Shown here: one piece after another, positions 9,411-19,000 of the stretch
Position numbering within the stretch: the first letter of the stretch is position 1
How the letters are laid out: the number at the start of each line of letters is the position of its first letter
From: Cytophagaceae bacterium
GTDB lineage: Bacteria > Bacteroidota > Bacteroidia > Cytophagales > Cyclobacteriaceae
Direction: 5' to 3'
DNA length: 64,000 nt
Assembly (NCBI GenBank): GCA_006969745.1
Contig: CP030886.1
Coordinates: 3,383,234 to 3,447,233 of the forward strand
The notes under the pieces: model-generated
The model's database searches: none
The model's input: the letters and a program-made list of their open reading frames with translations, nothing else
Told to the model about the DNA's origin: nothing
Made by a program: the position numbers and the translations under genes

Positions 9411-10079
9411 ATGAAGAAAATCCTATCAATAGCAATCATTTTGAGTGCAACCATCTCTTTCGCCCAGGTGCAAAAGGGAGATATGAATGTTGGTGCAAAT
9501 TTTGGACTCATGAAACAGAATGGGGACGCTGATATCATGAACTATTCCTACTCCACGTTAATTTTAAACTGGCAGTATTACATCACTGATAATGTTTCTT
9601 TTGGGGTTTCACCGAGCATAGCAACAGCTAAAGTGTTGAATGATGCCTTTACAATTAGATCAAGCGCCTGGAATTTTTACTTAGATTATTCTTTTTTATC
9701 AGACAATGGAAAGGTACTCCCGTATCTGGGAGCCAAGTTCACAATGTATAATACATTGGTTGAAAACGGTGATTTATCTGGCTCCGGTCAGGATCTAGGA
9801 GATCAATTTGGTTTTGGAGGTTTTATCCCTACAGGTGGTGGTAATGCATCATTTGAGACCAAGTTCAAAAGGCAGGTAGTCTCATTGTCAGCAGGTGTTA
9901 AGTTTTTTATCACTGAAAGGATCAATGTAGATAACAACTTCAGCATAGGCACAATTTTGAATGAAAAAGTAGAATTGGATTTTCTTGGATTTCCACTATC
10001 CTTTGATAGCGAGGGAGGTGGTCATCTCATCCAATTTACCATTGGGTTCGGGTATATTATTGGCAAAAAAGGTACATAA
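9411..10079 (+). CDS. Outer-membrane beta-barrel protein, paralog of the preceding gene
   Basis: 222 residues with signal peptide (ending SFAQ) and barrel strands ending in FGYIIGKKGT. It carries KFFITERINVDNNFSI and a DYSFLSDNGKVLPYLGAKF segment equivalent to NYSFLTSGGFVLPYFGGQY in the upstream copy. It has a Gly-rich insertion (FGFGGFIPTGGG, about residues 140-151) in an extracellular-loop position that the upstream paralog lacks. The next gene, a WD40-caspase, starts 4 bp after the stop codon, which suggests an operon of barrel-barrel-caspase. Confidence 0.78.
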   Translation: MKKILSIAIILSATISFAQVQKGDMNVGANFGLMKQNGDADIMNYSYSTLILNWQYYITDNVSFGVSPSIATAKVLNDAFTIRSSAWNFYLDYSFLSDNGKVLPYLGAKFTMYNTLVENGDLSGSGQDLGDQFGFGGFIPTGGGNASFETKFKRQVVSLSAGVKFFITERINVDNNFSIGTILNEKVELDFLGFPLSFDSEGGGHLIQFTIGFGYIIGKKGT

Positions 10080-10083
10080 AACC

Positions 10084-12093
10084 ATGCGAGTTATTTTGTC
10101 GATTGCGAGCCTTTTTATGGCTCTATTAGCCAGTGCGCAGCAGATTTCCATTATTCCTGTTGGCAAGTTGTCGTCTTCACTGGATCGAGTTACCTCAATT
10201 GCATTTTCGTCCGATGCAGAACTAATGATTGCAGGAGATCGGAAAGGAAATTTTCAGTTTTGGGACTTGAATGAACTTCGATCAGTCGCATCAAACAAGG
10301 TAGGTGATGAGATTATTTTTATTTCTTTTCTAAAGGATGATGAGGAGTTTTTGGTTGTAGATGAAGCCGGTACGCTCAGTTTTTTCAATGCAAGCACCTA
10401 TCAGAAATCAAGATCAGTGAAACTTGGTGACGACCCTAAATTGGTTAGCATTGATCCTGAGAAGCAATTCATAAGTTATGTCAATGATGATGATGAGCTC
10501 AAGGTGTATAGCTTGAGAGCACAGATGCAACAAGCACAAATCAGAATAGGAGATCGGGTAAATAAACCAATTTACCTTGGATATGATCGATTTGGACAAC
10601 AGCTGGCTGTCATGGGGCAGGATGGTACTGCACTGATGTGCAATCCTGTAAATCAAAAGGTGCTTCGTGAGGTAAAGCTAAGAAGCGATGAGTATGCGGG
10701 CTCCTCTTCTGTAATGCACGCAGGAGCATCCAATAAAGGAAGTGACTTATTTGTTACCGGGGTTCAGGAAGTATTTGTTCCGAAAGGTGGTATACAAGGA
10801 GGACAGCCAGAAAGGCGCAACAGCATCATTGCCTACGACTGGGATTCATCCAATGAAGTGAAACGCATCCGTGTAAACGATAGAGTGGACGATATTGTAC
10901 TGGGTCCGGGTCCAAGTCATATTGCGTATTACACAGAAAAACGTTTTAGGATCACCTTGGTCAACCTTGATCAAGGGGCAACAGCAAGCGAAGTAACTCT
11001 CGATGAATTTCCTGAGACCATTGAAATTTCTTCGGACGATTCATATCTGGCGGCTGGTGATAAGAATGGAACAATCCATTTGTTTGAATTGCAAAGAAAT
11101 TCAGCACCTCAGATAAAAATCACCAAGCCCGCATTGAAGCGGAATCTCGCTGAGGCAATTGTTCAGGAATCTACTATTGAGATGGAAGGTGTCCTTTCTG
11201 ATGGCGCTAAAATCAAGTCGGTGACTGTCAACGGAAAGGATGCAGAAATACTTCCCAACGGAAAATTCAATGCTCAGGTGGATTTGCTTCCTGGTAAAAA
11301 TAAAATCAGGGTGCTGGCACAGGATTACCAATCAAATACTGCCTTTAAGGATTTTTACATTACTAGAAATCCTGAGGTTATAACCAATCAATCCTCTGGT
11401 TCTGTAGATTATTCGTCACAAAAAAGGGTAGCATTGGTGATAGGAAATGCCGCATATTCCGGAGCTGGTGCCTTGAATAATACGGTCAATGATGCTAAGT
11501 CTATGGCAAGCACATTAGAATCACTGGGTTTCGAAGTTACTTCCGTTATCGATGGATCATATGAAGATATCAAACGCGCCATTTACAAGTACGGAACCTC
11601 AATTCGGGATGTAGATGTGTCAATATTCTTCTATGCAGGCCATGGGCTTGAAATCGAAGGGGTCAATTACCTTGTGCCGGTAGATTCGGAAATCGCGAGT
11701 CCGCTAGATGTTAAGCTGAAAAGCATTCCATTGACAGGTGTGCTTCGAACAATCGAGTATGCAAATGAAGATGGCTTAAATATGATCATTCTTGATGCAT
11801 GTAGAAATAATCCATTTCCTACGGGTAAAAGAGGTGGAGCAGGTCTAGCTAAAGAAACACCTCCATCAGGTACACTTATAGCATATGCTACGGGGCCCGG
11901 AAATGTGGCCTCAGACGGGGAAGGAGAAAACGGACTTTATACCGGAGAACTGATCAAGCAAATGAAGCAACCGCAACGAATAGAGGATGTATTTATGCGC
12001 ACGAGAAACAGTGTAGAGGAACTGAGTGGAGGCTCTCAGCAACCATGGGAAGAGGCCCGTCTCAAAGGGATCTTTTACCTGAAATATGAATGA
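10084..12093 (+). CDS. Exported caspase-family (C14) protein with N-terminal WD40-like propeller
   Basis: 669 residues from ATG 10084, where a signal peptide begins (MRVILSIAS...ASAQ); an upstream in-frame ATG would overlap the barrel gene and bury the signal. Residues about 20-345 are WD40-like repeats ('SSDDSYLAAGDKNGTIHLF'), 355-430 is an Ig-like linker, and about 438-665 is a caspase-like peptidase. The catalytic dyad is present: His520 in YAGHG and Cys573 in LDACRNN. Orthocaspases cleave after basic residues, usually in the cytoplasm; the signal peptide here predicts a periplasmic or surface protein, which is the notable feature. It follows two barrel genes closely and precedes an FGE-fold gene, so it may belong to a surface-associated complex. 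The substrate is unknown. Confidence 0.87.
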   Translation: MRVILSIASLFMALLASAQQISIIPVGKLSSSLDRVTSIAFSSDAELMIAGDRKGNFQFWDLNELRSVASNKVGDEIIFISFLKDDEEFLVVDEAGTLSFFNASTYQKSRSVKLGDDPKLVSIDPEKQFISYVNDDDELKVYSLRAQMQQAQIRIGDRVNKPIYLGYDRFGQQLAVMGQDGTALMCNPVNQKVLREVKLRSDEYAGSSSVMHAGASNKGSDLFVTGVQEVFVPKGGIQGGQPERRNSIIAYDWDSSNEVKRIRVNDRVDDIVLGPGPSHIAYYTEKRFRITLVNLDQGATASEVTLDEFPETIEISSDDSYLAAGDKNGTIHLFELQRNSAPQIKITKPALKRNLAEAIVQESTIEMEGVLSDGAKIKSVTVNGKDAEILPNGKFNAQVDLLPGKNKIRVLAQDYQSNTAFKDFYITRNPEVITNQSSGSVDYSSQKRVALVIGNAAYSGAGALNNTVNDAKSMASTLESLGFEVTSVIDGSYEDIKRAIYKYGTSIRDVDVSIFFYAGHGLEIEGVNYLVPVDSEIASPLDVKLKSIPLTGVLRTIEYANEDGLNMIILDACRNNPFPTGKRGGAGLAKETPPSGTLIAYATGPGNVASDGEGENGLYTGELIKQMKQPQRIEDVFMRTRNSVEELSGGSQQPWEEARLKGIFYLKYE

Positions 12094-12167
12094 TTTTTGA
12101 AAGTTCTTTAAAACAGTAGGAACGTCTGCCCGTTGGATTATTGATAAAAGATCAACTAACCTTAATC

Positions 12168-13598
12168 ATGACTAAATCAATACTTATAACCTGTCTATTG
12201 TTCATTTCCATTTTTGGTAATGCCACAGATGTCAAAGTCACCTACGTAGAAACTGTACGAGGATTGGAAAATGACCCATATGCTGTCAATTTTACCATCA
12301 CATGGAAGAATAGTTGGAACAATGATCGCAATCACGACGCTTCCTGGGTATTCTTCAAGCTGAAGCAAGACAATGGCTCAATTCACCAATTCATTAAAAA
12401 AGGAACGGCTCGCATGCTTTGGAAAGGTGCTAGTTCAATGCCTGATGCTAAGATTGAGGTAGCGGAAGATGGTTCTGGTTTATTTGTTTATCCCGGATCA
12501 AAATACCGCGGAGACGTGACCTATCATATCACAGTAGAAAGAGATACCGCCAAAACGGATTACCGGAGGAGGTTCCAAAGTATGGAGGCTGTTGCCATTG
12601 AAATGGTTTACATTCCTGAGGGTGGTTTTACACTTGGAGACCCGTTGGAGGAATCTCAGCGATTTGGAGCATTCTATCAATCCGATGCGGAAGGAAATTT
12701 TGAGGGACTTTACAAAATCAATAGTGAAGATCAAGAAATACCGGTGGGACCCAATAAAGGAAGTTTATACTATCAGAGCAGGAATGAAATCTATCAGGGA
12801 GATCAGCAAGGACCTATACCCGCCAGCTTTCCAAATGGCTATTCTTCTTTTTACATGATGAAGTATGAAGTGACTCAGGGACTTTATGCTCGATTTCTCA
12901 ATCTAATAGGGAAGACTGCTGCTACAGTAAGGGTAAATTTCGGTTCGCCCAGCTACGAAAAACATGGAGGTACAATCAAACTAAAAGAAGGAAAATATGT
13001 GGCAGGCAATCCGGAACGTAGAAATGTATATTTCCACTGGGACGACATGATGGCCTTCACCGACTGGGCTGCGTTACGTCCTTACACTGAATTTGAATTC
13101 ACCAAAGCTGCAAGAGGTCCGTTAAAGCCAAAGCAAAAAGAATATCCATGGAATACATCTACGATGGATCGCATGGCCAATCGGATTGATCCACGGACCC
13201 AGGATCAAGTAATGCTAAACGGGATGACCGAAGCAGATATGACTGAAGCGAACCGTGAGATGTTTGGAGCTTCCTACTATTGGGTGATGAACCTGGCTGG
13301 CAGTATGTGGGAAAAAGTTATCACCGTGGGAGATGAACTGGGAAGATCTTTCACCGGCGTTCATGGTGATGGAAGCATTAGCTATTACGGATATGCCGAT
13401 GTTGACGATTGGCCGGAAGGCTTTCGAGAAGTCAAAGGATATGGTTATCGTGGCGGAGGTTATTACGGCGAAAAAGGAGACATAACCGATTTCAATCCGT
13501 ATAGCCCCATCGCTTTTCGAAGATACGGTGCCTGGAGTGGTGGCCCTAGAAATGCTGCCTATGGATATAGAGCAGCCAGATCAGCACCTGCCAACTAG
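12168..13598 (+). CDS. Exported FGE/SUMF1-fold protein lacking catalytic cysteines
   Basis: About 476 residues from ATG 12168, where a signal peptide starts (MTKSILITC...FGNA). The mature protein has an N-terminal beta domain (about 20-135) and a formylglycine-generating-enzyme fold (about 140-476): IPEGGFTLGDP, YEVTQGLYARFLN, FHWDDMMAFTDWAALRPYTEFEFTKAARG in pieces, and a C-terminal GYRAARSAP. True FGE has a Cys pair near the C-terminus; the only cysteine in this protein is in the signal peptide, so it cannot form formylglycine in that way. Bacteroidota use the same fold in gliding and type IX secretion lipoproteins GldJ/GldK, though the lipobox and surrounding gld genes are absent here. The start lies 75 bp after the caspase stop. 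Confidence 0.8.
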   Translation: MTKSILITCLLFISIFGNATDVKVTYVETVRGLENDPYAVNFTITWKNSWNNDRNHDASWVFFKLKQDNGSIHQFIKKGTARMLWKGASSMPDAKIEVAEDGSGLFVYPGSKYRGDVTYHITVERDTAKTDYRRRFQSMEAVAIEMVYIPEGGFTLGDPLEESQRFGAFYQSDAEGNFEGLYKINSEDQEIPVGPNKGSLYYQSRNEIYQGDQQGPIPASFPNGYSSFYMMKYEVTQGLYARFLNLIGKTAATVRVNFGSPSYEKHGGTIKLKEGKYVAGNPERRNVYFHWDDMMAFTDWAALRPYTEFEFTKAARGPLKPKQKEYPWNTSTMDRMANRIDPRTQDQVMLNGMTEADMTEANREMFGASYYWVMNLAGSMWEKVITVGDELGRSFTGVHGDGSISYYGYADVDDWPEGFREVKGYGYRGGGYYGEKGDITDFNPYSPIAFRRYGAWSGGPRNAAYGYRAARSAPAN

Positions 13599-14005
13599 TT
13601 ATATTTTGGTTGCATTTTCCAAACTATCCAGAACCCAACGAAAAGACCGATGATGGAAAATAGCACATCATATGGATCGTAAACATTGTTGCCTCCCAGA
13701 TTATGGATCTTGAACTCCTGGGTAAGCACAAAAATAGACGCCAGTATCGTAGCTACCAGGTATAGATGCTTGTCTTTAATTTTTCTCTCTGCTTTTACAA
13801 ATCGATGGTTTAAGTATAATCCAACATATGTGAGAGATAATATACCTACGATCCCTTCGAAAAAATTTGGGAGGGAGAGCACAATAATGTCAAGAGAAAT
13901 ATGAAAATCACCTTCAAGCACGAACGGTCTCAACCACGCCTTTCCTATCACGAAAAGAACTCCAGCTATGATTTGTATACGTGCAAGTTTTAGAACATCT
14001 CTCAT
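13595..14005 (-). CDS. Small integral membrane protein, unknown function
   Basis: 136 residues with four hydrophobic segments (about 10-30, 38-60, 80-98 and 110-130) and a basic loop (KAERKIKDKH). No family was recognised. Its stop codon shares the palindrome CTAG with the stop of the convergent FGE-fold gene, so the two reading frames overlap tail to tail by 4 bp. There is no room for a terminator between them. Confidence 0.55.
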   Translation of the reverse strand: MRDVLKLARIQIIAGVLFVIGKAWLRPFVLEGDFHISLDIIVLSLPNFFEGIVGILSLTYVGLYLNHRFVKAERKIKDKHLYLVATILASIFVLTQEFKIHNLGGNNVYDPYDVLFSIIGLFVGFWIVWKMQPKYN

Positions 14006-14018
14006 TTTGCATAAACAT

Positions 14019-14046
14019 AAAAAAAGGCAGCATTAAGCTGCCTTTC
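14019..14046 (-). terminator. Intrinsic terminator of the S9 peptidase gene
   Basis: AAAGGCAGC (14023-14031) and GCTGCCTTT (14037-14045) form a 9-bp stem with a 5-nt loop. Read on the minus strand it ends in a run of seven or more T, 18 bp after the S9 peptidase stop codon. Confidence 0.85.
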
Positions 14047-14063
14047 TTCCGTTTTTATTTTAT

Positions 14064-15998
14064 TTATAAGCCTCCGGCGGCTGTGGTCTCTTCACTGCCT
14101 TCACCTTTGAGGTATTTATCCAAAAACACCTTAATCTGCCCATAGCCCTCGATGGCATTTTCATTTTTGCGGAAACCATGACCTTCATCATCAAATATCA
14201 CATACTCTACCGGAACGCCATTCGCTTTTACTCCAGCTACGATCTCATCGGATTCAACCTGAAGTACTCGCACATCATTGGCACCTTGAAGCACCATTAA
14301 TGGTTTGGTTACATTCTGCGTGTGGAAAAGAGGGGAGATGTTGTAAAGTCTCACTGAGTCTTCGGTTGTCGGATCACCGAGCTCATCATAGAGCGCCTTT
14401 CTGAAACTTTCCCAGTACGGAGGAATCGACTTCAGCGTGCGCAACCAGTTTGTGACACCGAAAATATTGACGCCAACATCGAAAGCTTCCGGTTCGAAGG
14501 TCAGAGCGGCCATGGTCATATAGCCTCCATATGATCCACCGATAATTCCCACTTTGTCCATATCAATTACACCGGTTGAGGCAAAAAAGTCTTTACCGGC
14601 TACACAGTCTTTGAGGTCTTTATCGCCATGATTTTTGTCATCCAGGTGATTGAATTCTTTGCCATATCCGCTACTGCCTCTATTGTTTACTGCAAGTATC
14701 GCATAGCCGTGATTCACCAAGTATTGAATTAAAGCGAAGTAGCTCAATCTGGATTGACCGCCAGGACCTCCGTGTACCCATACCAATCCGGGTACCTTAT
14801 TGTCTGCAGAGGCTTGTTTTGGTTGATAATATATCGCAGGAATCTCCAACCCATCAAATGATTTATATCTCACCACTGTACCTTCTACCAAATGATTTGC
14901 GTCGATTTCCGGGTTAAGCGTGTTGGTCAGTTTTTTCAGCTCACCACTTTCGAAGTTGTACACGTAAATGTTGCTTGGAGAAGCAGAAGTGCTCACAGTC
15001 AACCGTGCAAGATTTTCACTTTTAGAAATGTTCACAGAGCTTATACTCCCACCTTCAATTTCCGGAAGTTGTACTTCCTCTCCTGTCTCCTGCTCAAAAA
15101 TTTTCACCACGGTTTTTGCATCTTGATTGACGCCAATTACCCGATATTTTTCATTCCAGGAATCGTATGCGTACCAAACATCCCAGTTGGTTTCAAATAC
15201 TTTTTCAACCGTACCTGTTTCTAAATCTCTTTTAGCCAGATATACAAAGTCAGCTCCTTCATCTGTATTGTAATACAAGGTTTTGTTATCTAGTCCGAAG
15301 AACTGCGGGCTATATGTAGCGTCACCTTCGTGCACTGAGATATCGGTTTTTTCACCTGTTTCCCGATCAAATAAATACATCTTGCCATCAGCACTTGTGA
15401 TATTTTCTGTCAATGCATAGAAGCGCTCATTGGGAGAAATAGCACCAACATTAAGCCCATCGTTGTTTTGGTAGATAATTTCACTGATTGGGGCTTCATC
15501 ATCCATAGATGAAATCTGCATTTCGTAGATATCCATGAAACGAGGATCACGCTTATTAGACATTAGGTACATGCTTTGTTCATCTCTACTCCATCCCCAG
15601 AAGCCATTTCTCACGCTATCACCGGGTGTCAGGTCTTTGGGCTGGCCTTCTGTGGACATCATGAAAATCTTGAAATTTTCATTTCCACCTTCGTCAAATG
15701 AGTAAACAAAACGATTGTCATTTGGGAAGTAAGATTGCCCGAAATAGGACTCTTGTGTTGAATTGGTCATTTGCGTTTTTTCTCCAGTCGCAATATCAAT
15801 TTCATAGACATTGTATATACCAGACTCATTGCTGTTGATCATGAGTTTTGATTCGTCCGGTGAGAAACTGCCTCCACCAATATTCACATTTTCATAGAAT
15901 TGATTGATGGTGTATTTGGGTACTTCTACGACTTCATTGGATTGGGAAGTACAACCAATCAGTGCTAGCACAGCTAGCATTGGAATTAAATTTTTCAT
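14064..15998 (-). CDS. S9 family serine peptidase (prolyl-oligopeptidase type), lipoprotein
   Basis: 644 residues. A lipoprotein signal ends at Cys16 (LALIGC), so it is anchored to a membrane. Residues about 30-370 form a WD40/PD40-type beta-propeller that gates substrate entry, and about 380-640 an alpha/beta-hydrolase domain. The catalytic triad is Ser489 in GGSYGGY, Asp575 in GANDVRV and His607 in DEGHGF. Members cleave short peptides, often after proline or with dipeptidyl/acylaminoacyl specificity; which applies here cannot be read from sequence. The gene is monocistronic by layout, with terminators on both sides (14019-14046 downstream and that of the ABC-M1 gene upstream). Confidence 0.9.
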   Translation of the reverse strand: MKNLIPMLAVLALIGCTSQSNEVVEVPKYTINQFYENVNIGGGSFSPDESKLMINSNESGIYNVYEIDIATGEKTQMTNSTQESYFGQSYFPNDNRFVYSFDEGGNENFKIFMMSTEGQPKDLTPGDSVRNGFWGWSRDEQSMYLMSNKRDPRFMDIYEMQISSMDDEAPISEIIYQNNDGLNVGAISPNERFYALTENITSADGKMYLFDRETGEKTDISVHEGDATYSPQFFGLDNKTLYYNTDEGADFVYLAKRDLETGTVEKVFETNWDVWYAYDSWNEKYRVIGVNQDAKTVVKIFEQETGEEVQLPEIEGGSISSVNISKSENLARLTVSTSASPSNIYVYNFESGELKKLTNTLNPEIDANHLVEGTVVRYKSFDGLEIPAIYYQPKQASADNKVPGLVWVHGGPGGQSRLSYFALIQYLVNHGYAILAVNNRGSSGYGKEFNHLDDKNHGDKDLKDCVAGKDFFASTGVIDMDKVGIIGGSYGGYMTMAALTFEPEAFDVGVNIFGVTNWLRTLKSIPPYWESFRKALYDELGDPTTEDSVRLYNISPLFHTQNVTKPLMVLQGANDVRVLQVESDEIVAGVKANGVPVEYVIFDDEGHGFRKNENAIEGYGQIKVFLDKYLKGEGSEETTAAGGL

Positions 15999-16049
15999 TG
16001 TTTTGGATAGGTTACTGGATTATGAAGTTACTCAATATTTGAGTTGAAA

Positions 16050-16084
16050 TAAAAAAAGGCAGCCCTTTGAGGACTGCCCTTTAA
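16050..16084 (-). terminator. Intrinsic terminator of the ABC permease-M1 gene
   Basis: GGCAGCCC (16058-16065) pairs imperfectly with GGACTGCC (16071-16078), one internal mismatch, loop of 5 nt. On the minus strand it is followed by seven T. It lies 15 bp after the stop of the large fusion gene. Confidence 0.75.
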
Positions 16085-16098
16085 GATCGAATGATAGC

Positions 16099-19000
16099 TT
16101 ATGTTGAGGTCGCTTCGGATAATTTTTTGGTGTTATCCTCAGGATTTCTGTCAATCAATTTATTCAATGGATCTACTCCTGCAGATGATGGTTTTTTATC
16201 GACTTCCACTTCAATAGATGTCTGATCTTCAGTGAATTTATGCTTCTTCATGTATATCAGTTTTTCATCTCCTTCTTCATCATTTGCATAAATCCCAACG
16301 TCGATCCAATCGTTTATTTCGATTTGAGAGGATAAGCCGATGCTGTCTGATTGCATTTTCTTAGTACTCAAATCAAGACTCACCAGATACTTATCAGTAC
16401 CCAATTCAGTATATGTAGCGTTTTCTACTTTATTTTCATACAAGATGATCTTGTCAAAAAAGTCTGTAATTACGCCCTGCAAACTATCGGGTGTTACATC
16501 GCGCAGATAACCAATTAAATCTATTGTTGTAGCATAGCGGCCATTTCGCTCCAGCGCACCAAATCCCCAGTCATCAATCAGTCTTTGGAGTGCTACGTTT
16601 ACACTATCCTCGCCTATGTAATCTTGCAGAGCGTACATGATATTGGCCCCCTTGCCATAATGTATGTAAGCTTGATTTTCGGCTAATGCGAGCGGCATTT
16701 CTTTTTTCTGCTCTGTCGTCCTGCCACTTAGATACCTGTTGAGTTCTTCTTTTAAAAACTCCTTGAGGTGCTCTTGCGGATATTGCTGCTTCATTACCAT
16801 CAAAGCAGAATATTGAGATAGCGTTTCTGAAAGTACAGCACTTCCTTGCACATTGGCCGGAAACAACTGATGGCCCCACCACTGGTGAGCAAGCTCATGT
16901 GCAGTCACAAAGTAGGTGACGTCCACATCGTCCTCTTCCTCAATTTTTACCATAAACCCAATTGCTTCAGAGAATGGAACGGTGTTGGCAAAAGACTGAG
17001 CGAAAGAAGCATACCTCGGAAATTCCAATATCCGCATCTGACGATACTGGTAAGGACTGAAATTTTCAGAGAAGTATTTAAAGGAATGTTTCATACCCTT
17101 CATCATACTCTCCAGATTGTATTCATGTCCGGTGTGATAATATATTTCGAGACTGATGTCTCGATCAGTTGAGTCATTTAGTGAAATGGTCGTCTGATCT
17201 TCCACAGTTACATATCTGGCAGACACAATATTGAAGAAAGGCATCATTTTCTGATCCATTTTATAGTGAAAATACTTTCTGCCATTTTCCTCCCATTCTC
17301 TTTGCAGATACCCGGGTGCAACTGCTATCTGATCGGGAACAGTACCAACTACTATTTCAAAATCAATACCATGCGAATCGTCACTGATGAAGTTTTGACG
17401 TAAGCCAATCGGATTGTCACGTCTCATCATGCGTTCTTTGGGCTCGAGATCATTGTCCTTGCGATCGTCATCACTGCCAAGTTCATTACCTGCATTATAG
17501 CCGAGGCTTGGGAAGCTCCCATTATTAAGAAAGGTGCCATTAAATACAATGCTTGTATTGGATCCTGATTCTTTGAAACCTGTGGTGTTGTACACAAATT
17601 TGAAATTGAGGTCGATAGAATCACCCGGCTGCAACGGTTCATTCAACTTATGTATGTAATATCGATACTGGTCGTAGCTTTCTACAATGGTTGATGCTCT
17701 ACTAAATGTCACATTTTCATATGTAAGGTCTTCATCAAGGCCCAACTGTATGTGAATGCTGTCTATGGGCTGATCTTCAAAGTTTTTAAGCGTGTAAGTA
17801 CCTTCCATACTATAATCTCTGTCATACGGGTACAGCTCTGCTTTCACATTCATGCTTGTCACTTTTGGCTGCATTACAAACTCGTATTTTTTTAGTGCGC
17901 GTTCGTAATCAGCTTGTAGAGCCTCTTGTTCGTCCGAATTGCGGTAGGTGTTTTCAACATTTGTATTGTAAAAAATGTAGCAACCGGAAAGGATGAATGT
18001 AAGGAAGGTGGTGATGATTAGTGTGAGTATTGGTCTGGACAACCTCATCTTACCAACATGCCATCTCCATTTCATCGCTGCTTCTGATCCACGCACTGCA
18101 AATACCACAGCTACCCCAAAGAGGAAAATGCTAAATGCCAGCCAATAAACATCGAACCAGGAGAAGCTGGTCACAAAATGTCCATAACCATTCATTTCTG
18201 AATAGGTGCCTAAGCTGGCACTTCCAAACTGGAACAGGTTGTGTTCGAGCCCTAAAAGTTCAAGAACTCCAGTAGCAAGGAAGAAGACGATAACTACCGC
18301 ATGTCCGAGAAACTTATTGTTGACCATTACCTGCACAAAAAATGCAAGCAGGGAGAATAGGATCACGAAAGAAAACGTCTCAGTAAATAGCGTATAGAAA
18401 TAGACTGGTAAGTCAAATTTATAGTACCCTTTAAAGGTCTGAATGAGCACTCCTGAGGCAATCAGTATCAGATTGAGAACTGCAAAGACAAGCATCAGTC
18501 CAAGAAACTTACTAACCAAACTGATGAAGTCCGGCATTGGTAAAGCATCCTGAATCAAATTGATTTTTACATCGCGTTCGCGCCATACTAATTCTCCAGA
18601 ATAGAAAACCAGAATAATCAGGAAGAATAGACCGAATGCTCCGGTAATGAGCTCCAACATCAAATAGGTGGTAGGATAGGTGTAAGTACCAAAGACCCTT
18701 CCTATGAAGAATGAATTTACGATCATTATAAAAAAACCAAACCCAATGATTGCCTTAAAAGGAATGCTTCGGATTACTGTTTTAAAGTAAAACCAGGTTT
18801 GCTTTCTGAGCTGAAGCAAATAGGTATAAATCCCAAAATTGAATTTTACTGTTGGTATGGTTATATCTGTTTTGGAAGCACTTTCTTCTTTTGCTGCTTT
18901 TTTCTTAAACCATGATTTTCGGACCACATTAAAGCTGAAGGAAAAGTAGCCGACGATTAGTGCAATGAGGCCAATTCCCATCCACATCAATCTATTCCAC

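Noticed and set aside
12168..13598. Active sulfatase-modifying FGE
   Set aside because: No cysteine exists in the mature protein, so the Cys-dependent formylglycine reaction is not possible.
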